From positions 372,001-436,000 of the forward strand of contig JADJNF010000001.1 of assembly GCA_016714445.1 (NCBI GenBank): a stretch of DNA of 64,000 bases, in the 5' to 3' direction. Positions 57,332 to 64,000 of this stretch are shown one piece after another. The notes beneath the pieces are model-generated. The model was not told the origin of the DNA. It did no database searches and saw only the letters and a list, made by a program, of their open reading frames with translations. Numbering within the stretch: position 1 is the first letter of the stretch; each line of letters starts with the position of its first letter. The translations under genes and the position numbers were made by a program. Origin of the DNA: Saprospiraceae bacterium. Lineage in GTDB: Bacteria > Bacteroidota > Bacteroidia > Chitinophagales > Saprospiraceae.

Positions 57332-58251
57332 AAAATATATCAGCTTACATTAAAATAGTAAGACCAGGTAATTTATTGTTGATTGGTATTACACAATGTA
57401 TATTTTATCATTTTGTAATACATAAATTGATTGATTTTCCTGCTTTGGATCTGTTTAATACATTTTTGCTAATCTTACAAACCATACTTATTGCAGCAGG
57501 AGGATATGTCATAAATGATATAAAAGATTGTCTTACTGACCAAAAAAATAAACCACACAAAACCTATATACCAGGGCTAATTTCCAGCCAAAATGCAAAA
57601 TTATACTATTACTTTTTATTGGGCACAGGAATATTTGTAGCCATAATATTGGAAAAAAATACCATCCGTTTCCCCATTTTATTTATACACCTTTCCTTAT
57701 GCCTTATCCTTTATTGGTATGCAGTTAAATTTAAAAACTCAATACTTGTTGGCAATATTATAATTAGTATCTTGGTGTCTCTTGTTTCTGGTATTATTCT
57801 ATTAGCAGAAAGAGAATCTATTGTACAATTAGCTGACCACGCTATTCAAAATATAATTATTTCTATATTCCTTTCGTATATGATATTTTCATTTTTTGTC
57901 AATCTAATACGTGAAATTATAAAAGATATGGAAGACATGGACGGCGATCAGGCTAGTGGTATTATCACTTTTCCAATCAGATATGGAAGAGATGCAGGCA
58001 AAAAACTTTGTATATATATTTCAGTCGCTACACTCATTTTTTTGTTGGTTTGGCTATTTACGACCAATATCTCAATGGAATTAAGAAGTAAATCTTTTTT
58101 GCTTTTATTTGTAGCAGCGCCTTTAGTAATACTCATTCAGACATTAACAAATACGACGAACAAGCGAGAATTTGCCAAAATAAGCAATACACTTAAATGG
58201 ATGATGGTATCAGGCTTGGGAAGTGTAATCATTATCTCATCAGAATTATAG
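57319..58251 (+). CDS. UbiA-family prenyltransferase
   Basis: 310 residues with about eight membrane helices. The two Asp-rich motifs are present: NDIKDCLTDQKNKPHK (residues about 69-84) and DMEDMDGDQASG (about residue 203), which bind prenyl diphosphate through magnesium. It would attach a prenyl chain to an acceptor; the family includes quinone, haem and geranylgeranylglyceryl-phosphate synthesis. The acceptor is unknown, but a class I isoprenoid-synthase-like gene follows two genes downstream. Confidence 0.9.
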   Translation: MEFLKNISAYIKIVRPGNLLLIGITQCIFYHFVIHKLIDFPALDLFNTFLLILQTILIAAGGYVINDIKDCLTDQKNKPHKTYIPGLISSQNAKLYYYFLLGTGIFVAIILEKNTIRFPILFIHLSLCLILYWYAVKFKNSILVGNIIISILVSLVSGIILLAERESIVQLADHAIQNIIISIFLSYMIFSFFVNLIREIIKDMEDMDGDQASGIITFPIRYGRDAGKKLCIYISVATLIFLLVWLFTTNISMELRSKSFLLLFVAAPLVILIQTLTNTTNKREFAKISNTLKWMMVSGLGSVIIISSEL

Positions 58252-58253
58252 AT

Positions 58254-58841
58254 ATGGATGTTCTTCAAAATAAAAAACTTATACTGGGGTCAAAATCTCC
58301 ACGACGCAGTCAACTTTTACAAGAAGCAGGGTTTGCATTTGAGATACGTACTCAAGATATAGAAGAGAGCTTTGATTTATCTACACCGGTGTTGGATGTA
58401 GCAGAAGACCTTGCCATCAGAAAGGCATATTCACTGAAGCACACCCTACAGGAGGAAGAAATACTTTTGACGGCAGACAGTGTAGTTATTCTGGACAACA
58501 TCATCTATAATAAGCCGGAAAACTACGATGAAGGTGTCAAAATACTTTCTGCATTATCAGATCGCACGCATACCGTGGCTACAGGTGTTTGTCTGATGAC
58601 AAATAGAATAATAGATTCATTTACTGTGGTTACCAAAATCACATTTGACAAACTGAGCTTAGATGAAATTGATTATTATCTCAAAACATATCAACCATAC
58701 GATAAAGCAGGGGCATATGGCATTCAGGATTGGATCGGATGGTGTAAAGTTAAAAAAATAGAGGGAAGCTATTCCAATGTAATGGGATTGCCGGTAAGAG
58801 AAGTATATGAAAAAATTATAAACTTTTCAAACATCAAATAA
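58254..58841 (+). CDS. maf: Maf family nucleotide pyrophosphatase
   Basis: 195 residues from the ATG at 58254 (MDVLQNKKLILGSKSPRRSQLL), two bases after the UbiA stop; an upstream in-frame ATG at 58197 would overlap UbiA by 55 bases and add unrelated residues. Signature motifs: GSKSPRRSQLL, TADSVVILDN, YDKAGAYGIQ. Maf proteins hydrolyse modified or canonical nucleoside triphosphates and are linked to cell division arrest. Confidence 0.95.
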   Translation: MDVLQNKKLILGSKSPRRSQLLQEAGFAFEIRTQDIEESFDLSTPVLDVAEDLAIRKAYSLKHTLQEEEILLTADSVVILDNIIYNKPENYDEGVKILSALSDRTHTVATGVCLMTNRIIDSFTVVTKITFDKLSLDEIDYYLKTYQPYDKAGAYGIQDWIGWCKVKKIEGSYSNVMGLPVREVYEKIINFSNIK

Positions 58842-59882
58842 ATGCCTTCACTTTTTAATATCAACCTATTGTGGCCATCAGTTAAGACTATTTTTGCTAT
58901 TTTGAAATATTTAAATTATCAAAAAAAATATATAACAGATAGTATTAATCCCATTATTGAAAAATCTACAGTTGTAAATGATGGAAGTATTGACGAAGAA
59001 GATATTAAAAAAATAACAAATTATTATGGGTTGGCTGTTCCTGCAATCTTGGGAGAGGCCATTTGTATATTAAGAAATAAGGAAATGACTTCAACCGAAA
59101 GATTGGTAAGTACCTGTCAGGGAGCTGTTACTGGATTGGGAGATGATTTTTTTGATAAAAAAAGATTATCCGAAGAAGCTCTAAAAAATTTGATCGAAAG
59201 TCCTGATTTAAACAGTGGAAACACAGAGTTGGAAAAAATGGCGCTTAATTTTTATAAAATTGCACTGAGTAGTAACACACATTCTGATTTAATGAAAACC
59301 CAGATATTGAAGGTTTTTCAAGCCCAGTTAAATAGCAAAAAACAAACCAATCCTGCGCTTTCCATACCCGAAATAAAAGTAATCACTTTCCAAAAGGGAG
59401 CACAATCTTTACTTTTTTACCGGACTGCATTTGATCATCCGATGAAAAAAGGGGAAGCTCAAATGCTAAATATTTTGGGTGGGCTGATGCAATTGAGCAA
59501 TGATATTTTTGATGTATACAAAGATCACCAAAACGGAATTTATACACTCGTGACAACAACATCAAAAATAAAATCATTGCGGGATTTATATGATGAAACT
59601 TTAAAGTCAGGTATCCAAGCGGCATTTCAATTGGAATATAATGTAAAGGATATCCGAAAATTTCTTCAAATTCTTTCTTTAGCAATTTTTAGTCGCTGCT
59701 ATGTTTGTCTGGATCAATTGGAAAGCAAAGAAGTAAAATCCAATAACATATTTAGCCCGGAACTTTATACACGCAAAGATTTGGTATGTGATATGGATAC
59801 ATGGAAAAATAAAATAAAATCATTAAAGTACCACATGTGGATAACTCAAAAATTCACTAAATTCCAATTATGCCGACGATAA
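58842..59882 (+). CDS. Class I isoprenoid/terpene synthase-like protein
   Basis: 346 residues, all helical in appearance. Two motifs mark the class I isoprenoid synthase fold: an Asp-rich DDFFD at residues 101-105 and NDIFDVYKD at residues 220-228, which fits the NSE/DTE metal-binding pattern (N220, D224, D228). Overall it does not look like a standard trans-prenyl synthase (no FQxxDD or long DDxxxxD) or squalene synthase (DYxED). It would use an allylic diphosphate as substrate or bind one. It begins right at the maf stop codon and is the last gene of the iscX-kdsC-ubiA-maf run, so it may act in one pathway with UbiA. The product is unknown. Confidence 0.72.
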   Translation: MPSLFNINLLWPSVKTIFAILKYLNYQKKYITDSINPIIEKSTVVNDGSIDEEDIKKITNYYGLAVPAILGEAICILRNKEMTSTERLVSTCQGAVTGLGDDFFDKKRLSEEALKNLIESPDLNSGNTELEKMALNFYKIALSSNTHSDLMKTQILKVFQAQLNSKKQTNPALSIPEIKVITFQKGAQSLLFYRTAFDHPMKKGEAQMLNILGGLMQLSNDIFDVYKDHQNGIYTLVTTTSKIKSLRDLYDETLKSGIQAAFQLEYNVKDIRKFLQILSLAIFSRCYVCLDQLESKEVKSNNIFSPELYTRKDLVCDMDTWKNKIKSLKYHMWITQKFTKFQLCRR

Positions 59883-59940
59883 TTTTAATGGAGAAAAATT
59901 ATGTCTTCATTAAACTCAATATCAATACAATAGTAAGGCA

Positions 59941-59956
59941 TTTTTCGCAAACCAAT
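59941..59956 (+). repeat. 16-base intergenic repeat, copy 2
   Basis: Identical to 53341-53356 over 16 bases (TTTTTCGCAAACCAAT); it lies 116 bases upstream of the SlyD-like ATG. Confidence 0.4.
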
Positions 59957-60032
59957 TTATTTTGAGTATAAATTGAAAAAATAAATCCAGCTTAAATTTG
60001 TGGTTACTTACATTAAATAAAAAATTTAAAAG

Positions 60033-60040
60033 TACCTTTG
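60033..60040 (+). promoter_or_regulatory. Candidate -7 box for the SlyD-like gene
   Basis: TACCTTTG, an exact TAnnTTTG match, 32 bases before the ATG at 60072. The only nearby TTTG (59997-60000) is 32 bases upstream of the box, too far for a standard -33. Confidence 0.5.
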
Positions 60041-60071
60041 CCCCTCTTATTAATTATTGAAATTTATAAAA

Positions 60072-60581
60072 ATGAACATTCAAAAAAACCATGTTGTCTC
60101 TTTGCATTACACGCTCACAGAGGATACGGTAGACGGTGAACTTATTGAAGAAACTTACAATGCGGAGCCACTTTCATTTATTTATGGAGTTGGCATGATG
60201 CTCCCATCATTTGAAGAAAATATTGAAAACAAGGTCGTTGGAGACACTTTTTCTTTTACACTTGAGCCGGAAGATGCTTATGGAGAATATGAAGAACAGG
60301 CAGTTGTAGAAATTCCGATTGGTAGTTTTGCCGACGAAGCAGGTAATGTTGATCGTAGTAAATTACTTGCCGGAGCTCCACTGACCATGCATGATAATGA
60401 AGGACGGACTTACAGAGGTGTGGTTGTTGAACCAAAACTTGATATGATAATTGTTGATTTTAATCATCCAATGTCAGGACACACCCTGCATTTTAAAGGT
60501 GAAATTCTTGAAGTAAGAGAAGCCACAGCATCTGAACTGGATCATGGCCATGTACATCCCGGAGGGCATGACCATCATTAA
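60072..60581 (+). CDS. SlyD-like FKBP peptidyl-prolyl isomerase
   Basis: 169 residues from the ATG at 60072 (MNIQKNHVVSLHYTL). The longer frame would start at a TTG in A/T-rich sequence and is less likely. FKBP core: FIYGVGMMLPSFEENIENKVVGD, then an IF (insert-in-flap) domain around EPEDAYGEYEEQ and LTMHDNEGRTYRGVV, and a core end at DFNHPMSGHTLHFKGEI. The C-terminal HGHVHPGGHDHH tail is His-rich, as in SlyD, and likely binds nickel or other metals. It is a cytosolic folding helper. Confidence 0.93.
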   Translation: MNIQKNHVVSLHYTLTEDTVDGELIEETYNAEPLSFIYGVGMMLPSFEENIENKVVGDTFSFTLEPEDAYGEYEEQAVVEIPIGSFADEAGNVDRSKLLAGAPLTMHDNEGRTYRGVVVEPKLDMIIVDFNHPMSGHTLHFKGEILEVREATASELDHGHVHPGGHDHH

Positions 60582-60712
60582 TTTTAGGTAAATTAATTTT
60601 TCAGTAAATCGCTTGGTAACCATGTCTGATTTATTGCTGAAAATATTAATGCACATTAAAAATCATAATATCCAAAATGCATTAACTTGCATTAAAAATA
60701 AAATAACCAGGT

Positions 60713-62332
60713 ATGAGTGAGTTAATATCTGTTTCAGGACATATTATTGATATAGTAAATCGTCGCTTCTACAAGGGAATAATTTATATTGCTGATAGTA
60801 AGATACATTCTATTGTTGAAACTGAAAATGTACCGGATCAATTTATACTTCCCGGATTTATAGATGCACACATACACATCGAAAGTTCGATGGTAACTCC
60901 TTATGAATTTGCAAAAATTGCATTAGGTCATGGCACTGTTGCTACCGTTTCAGATCCACATGAGATAGCCAATGTCTGCGGTTTGGATGGTGTTGCGTAT
61001 ATGATTGAAAATGCCAGACAAGCAGGATTAAAATTCTTTTTTGGTGCCCCTTCATGTGTTCCTGCTACCAACTTTGAAAATGCAGGTGCGACGCTTGATT
61101 CTTTGGCCGTAAAAAGTCTTCTGTCTTCAGACGATATCTGGTATTTATCAGAAATGATGAATTACCCGGGAGTACTAAACAATGATCCTGAAGTCATAGC
61201 TAAAATACAGTATGCAAAGGAGTATAAAAAACCTGTAGATGGGCATGCGCCGGGATTGATGGGTGATGATGCCAAAGCGTATATCCGTCATGGCATATCT
61301 ACGGATCATGAGTGCTACCAATTGGACGAGGCTTTGAACAAGTTGAACCATGGAATGAAAATTATTATTCGTGAAGGGTCGGCAGCAAAAAATTTTGAAG
61401 CGCTTCACACGCTCATTGGTACACATCCAGACATGGTCATGTTTTGCAGTGATGACAAACATCCGGATGACCTCATGGAAGGTCATATCAATGTTTTGGT
61501 TAAGAGAGCACTAGCGTTGGGTTATGATCTATTTGATGTGTTGCAGATAGCATGTATTAATCCCGTGCATCATTATAGATTGCCTTTGGGATTATTGAGG
61601 GAAGGAGATAATGCAGATTTTATTATTGTTAGTGATACAAATTCCTGGGAAGTCAAACAAACATGGATCAACGGAAGGCCATTTTATTCAGATAAAAAAT
61701 GTTTGTTGCCTCATTTTCCAGGTAGAATTATCAACAAATTTAACAGTTCATTTATAAGCCCTGATGATTTAGTACTATATTCTGATGACGAAAGTGTACC
61801 TGTAATAGAAGCCATTGATGGATCACTCATCACTGAAAAATCCCTGGCCATATTGCCGCTGAATGATGGTGTACTTATTGCTGACCCGAAACAGGACATT
61901 TTAAAAATTTGTGTTATCAACAGGTATGAAAAAGCCATTCCAGCTATTGGATTCATTAAAAATTTTGGGTTAGAAGGATGCGCAATTGCTTCTACTGTAG
62001 CGCATGATTCGCACAATATCATAGCAGTGGGAGATGATGATGTACTTCTGAGCCGCGCAATTAATATTCTGGTACATTCCAAAGGTGGTCTTTCTGCTGT
62101 AACAGCAACAGAAGAAAAACATATTCCTTTGCCTATAGCTGGTCTGATGAGTGATCAATCAGTAGATATAGTCGGAAATATGTATAGTGATATTTCTTCT
62201 TTTGTCAAATCTAATGGATGCAAGCTTCACGCTCCGTTTATGACCTTATCATTTATGGCGTTGCTTGTCATTCCAAAAATTAAAATAAGCGATAAAGGAA
62301 TGTTTGATGCTGAAACTTTCAGATTTTATTAA
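60713..62332 (+). CDS. ade: Adenine deaminase
   Basis: 539 residues of the amidohydrolase superfamily: metal ligands in GFIDAHIHIESSMVTP, GHGTVATVSDPHEIANVCG, GHAPGLMGDDAKAYI and FCSDDKHPDDL, and a C-terminal domain with SHDSHNIIAVGDDD. All are typical of bacterial adenine deaminase, which converts adenine to hypoxanthine in purine salvage. Length is as expected. It is flanked by gaps of over 130 bases and appears monocistronic. Confidence 0.95.
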   Translation: MSELISVSGHIIDIVNRRFYKGIIYIADSKIHSIVETENVPDQFILPGFIDAHIHIESSMVTPYEFAKIALGHGTVATVSDPHEIANVCGLDGVAYMIENARQAGLKFFFGAPSCVPATNFENAGATLDSLAVKSLLSSDDIWYLSEMMNYPGVLNNDPEVIAKIQYAKEYKKPVDGHAPGLMGDDAKAYIRHGISTDHECYQLDEALNKLNHGMKIIIREGSAAKNFEALHTLIGTHPDMVMFCSDDKHPDDLMEGHINVLVKRALALGYDLFDVLQIACINPVHHYRLPLGLLREGDNADFIIVSDTNSWEVKQTWINGRPFYSDKKCLLPHFPGRIINKFNSSFISPDDLVLYSDDESVPVIEAIDGSLITEKSLAILPLNDGVLIADPKQDILKICVINRYEKAIPAIGFIKNFGLEGCAIASTVAHDSHNIIAVGDDDVLLSRAINILVHSKGGLSAVTATEEKHIPLPIAGLMSDQSVDIVGNMYSDISSFVKSNGCKLHAPFMTLSFMALLVIPKIKISDKGMFDAETFRFY

Positions 62333-62469
62333 TTTCATTAAACAGATATGAGTGCTCAGCTTTTTTACCAAAAAGGTGCTTCAGGTGGCTTGATTAAGAT
62401 AATATATCAAACTTTAGCTGAATAAATATGTTTGTGAAAGCATAATTTGTATGACAATTAAGTAAAAAG

Positions 62470-64000
62470 ATGAAGATACCTATAGATCTGAAGAAAGGAG
62501 ATGTAACGGAAAACGTGCCAAAAGAAGTGATCGTGGGGATTGACCTGGGTACGACAAATAGCCTTATAGCTTATATAGAAAATGATGTACCTGTAACAGT
62601 GAAGTCCATTGAAGGAAAAAACAAACTTACGCCTTCTATATTGCATTTTACGGAAAGTGGAGATATAATAGTCGGAAATAAAGCAAAGGACTTTATGATA
62701 TCACACCCTGAAAGAACCATTTTTTCGGTAAAAAGATTAATGGGAAAGTCATATGCCGATGTAAGTCAGCTAAATACCAGTATAGGTTATGAAATAATAG
62801 ATGAAGAAAATGCAACATTGGTTAAAATTAAAATCGGCAATAAATTTTATACTCCTGTGGAGTTGTCATCCGAAATACTTAAATCATTAAAGAAAGATGC
62901 TGAAAAACATTTAAATACTATAATATCGAAAGCAGTGATCACTGTACCTGCCTACTTTAATGATGCTCAAAGACAAGCAACCAGAGACGCAGGGAAACTT
63001 GCCGGCCTTGATGTGCTCAGGATAGTAAATGAACCAACAGCTGCCAGTCTTGCTTATGGCATTGGATTGGATAGGACACTTCAATCCAATGTTGCAGTAT
63101 ATGATCTTGGTGGAGGCACATTTGACATTTCAATCTTACATATTGAAGATGGGATATTTGAAGTTCTTTCTACCCACGGTGACACTTTCCTTGGTGGTGA
63201 TGATTTTGACAGAGCAATCATTAACTATTGGGCAGAAAAACTGAACATTTCAGTTGACAGATTAAAGAAAGAAACTAATCTAAATCAGGAATTGAGGCTG
63301 AAAGCAGAAGAAGCAAAAAAGGTATTGAGCTCAAAAAGTGAATTCACAAGTGAAATCTCAGGAAAAACGGTATCACTGACCAAAGATAAATTTGAAGATC
63401 TTATATCACCATTCGTAGAAAAAACACTTAAAAGTTGCGCACAGGCACTGCATGACTCAGGACTAAAAGGGTCAGAAATTGACAAAATAATATTGGTGGG
63501 AGGATCTACCAGAATACCGCTTATCAAACAAAAGCTGGAGACCTTTTTTGGCTTAGTGCCGGATGATAGTCTTGATCCTGACGAAGTGGTAGCCCTGGGA
63601 GCAGCTATCCAGGCAGATATACTTGCCGGTAACAGAAAGGACATTTTATTGCTGGACGTCACTCCCCTGTCTTTAGGGATAGAGACGGTTGGAGGACTGA
63701 TGGACACCATCATACCCCGCAACTCCAAAGTACCACAACGCGCGGGCAGGCAATATACTACATCCGTAGACGGTCAGAAAAATTTACGTATTACTGTGTT
63801 TCAGGGTGAGCGTGATCTGGTCGAACATAACAGAAAACTGGGAGAATTTATATTGAAAGATATTCCACCCATGGCTGCCGGATTTCCCAAGATTGAAGTA
63901 CATTTTATTCTGGATGCAGACGGTATACTAACGGTAAAAGCAAAGGAACTTCGATCAGAAAAAGAAACCTCAGTGGAAATAAAATCAACTTATGGTATCT
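62470..64000 (+). CDS. hscA: Hsp70 chaperone, probably HscA (partial)
   Basis: About 510 residues are inside the window and the frame stays open at the edge. It starts at the ATG 62470 with an N-terminal extension before the phosphate loop GIDLGTTNS (residues 23-31); other Hsp70 marks are YDLGGGTFDIS, VITVPAYFNDAQRQATRDA and LVGGSTRIP. The linker and substrate domain start (LLLDVTPLSLGIETVGGLMD) follow. The GLMDTIIPRNSKVP segment and N-terminal extension favour HscA over DnaK. HscA works with HscB (25748-26293) to move Fe-S clusters from IscU. Confidence 0.85.
   Translation, partial: MKIPIDLKKGDVTENVPKEVIVGIDLGTTNSLIAYIENDVPVTVKSIEGKNKLTPSILHFTESGDIIVGNKAKDFMISHPERTIFSVKRLMGKSYADVSQLNTSIGYEIIDEENATLVKIKIGNKFYTPVELSSEILKSLKKDAEKHLNTIISKAVITVPAYFNDAQRQATRDAGKLAGLDVLRIVNEPTAASLAYGIGLDRTLQSNVAVYDLGGGTFDISILHIEDGIFEVLSTHGDTFLGGDDFDRAIINYWAEKLNISVDRLKKETNLNQELRLKAEEAKKVLSSKSEFTSEISGKTVSLTKDKFEDLISPFVEKTLKSCAQALHDSGLKGSEIDKIILVGGSTRIPLIKQKLETFFGLVPDDSLDPDEVVALGAAIQADILAGNRKDILLLDVTPLSLGIETVGGLMDTIIPRNSKVPQRAGRQYTTSVDGQKNLRITVFQGERDLVEHNRKLGEFILKDIPPMAAGFPKIEVHFILDADGILTVKAKELRSEKETSVEIKSTYGI

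Noticed and set aside
60600..60705. Repeated AATGCATTAA/TTAATGCACATTAA sequences before ade
   Set aside because: Short AT-rich palindromes of this sort are expected often at this base composition; no clear operator spacing.
61175..62158. Three minus-strand frames opposite the adenine deaminase gene
   Set aside because: Antisense shadows of a conserved enzyme gene.

Overview
The window looks like a chromosomal segment of a low-GC member of the Bacteroidota. The evidence is the presence of C-terminal type IX secretion sorting domains, lipoproteins of SusD/SGBP style, repeated TAnnTTTG-type -7 promoter boxes, weak Shine-Dalgarno sequences, and the gene order tRNA-Thr/Tyr/Gly/Thr-tuf-tRNA-Trp-secE-nusG-rplK-rplA-rplJ-rplL-rpoB-rpoC. 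A Saprospiria-like affiliation is possible, but this is only an impression from gene content.

Layout. (1) 1-4973, minus strand: an ABC importer (ATPase cut by the window edge, permease, and a substrate-binding protein fused to an OmpA peptidoglycan-binding domain), preceded by two coiled-coil proteins, one membrane-anchored and faintly PspA-like. (2) 5134-7990, minus: a propeller/Y_Y_Y/LuxR-type regulator split by a frameshift in an AT-dinucleotide tract. (3) 8433-25578, plus, divergent from that regulator: a beta-1,3/1,6-glucan (laminarin-type) utilisation operon. It encodes a TIM-barrel glycosidase fused to a predicted outer-membrane barrel, two carbohydrate-binding surface proteins, GH16, GH17 and GH30 hydrolases, a very large cytosolic beta-glucan phosphorylase-like protein, a GPH-type sugar symporter and two cytosolic GH17 genes, the first of which is truncated by a deletion that also clipped the symporter. 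There is no SusC/SusD pair in the window. A strong bidirectional terminator and tRNA-Leu close the operon.

(4) 25748-39220: housekeeping genes in short operons: hscB-rseP, rsmE, a TlpA-like thioredoxin lipoprotein, an acyl-CoA carboxylase beta subunit, an HtrA protease, dapF, an orphan DNA methyltransferase with an internal duplication, a DUF983 protein, purE-purK and a glycogen synthase. (5) 39515-52731, minus: the transcription/translation cluster with five tRNAs, EF-Tu, SecE, NusG, L11, L1, L10, L7/L12, RpoB and RpoC. (6) 52732-53479 is a gene-free AT-rich stretch. (7) 53480-64000, plus: a T9SS-exported subtilisin, then iscX, a KdsC-like phosphatase, a UbiA prenyltransferase, maf and a class I isoprenoid-synthase-like gene in one tight run, followed by a SlyD-like FKBP isomerase, adenine deaminase and an hscA-like Hsp70 cut by the window edge.

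How it fits together: in the glucan locus the extracellular and periplasmic lipoprotein hydrolases (GH16, GH17, GH30) would cut beta-1,3/1,6-glucan, binding proteins would hold it at the surface, the MFS symporter would import short products, and the cytosolic GH17 and phosphorylase would finish degradation, saving ATP by making a sugar phosphate. The neighbouring regulator is the natural candidate to sense the glucan, but as sequenced it is broken. Functional calls rest on motifs read by eye; no database search was run.
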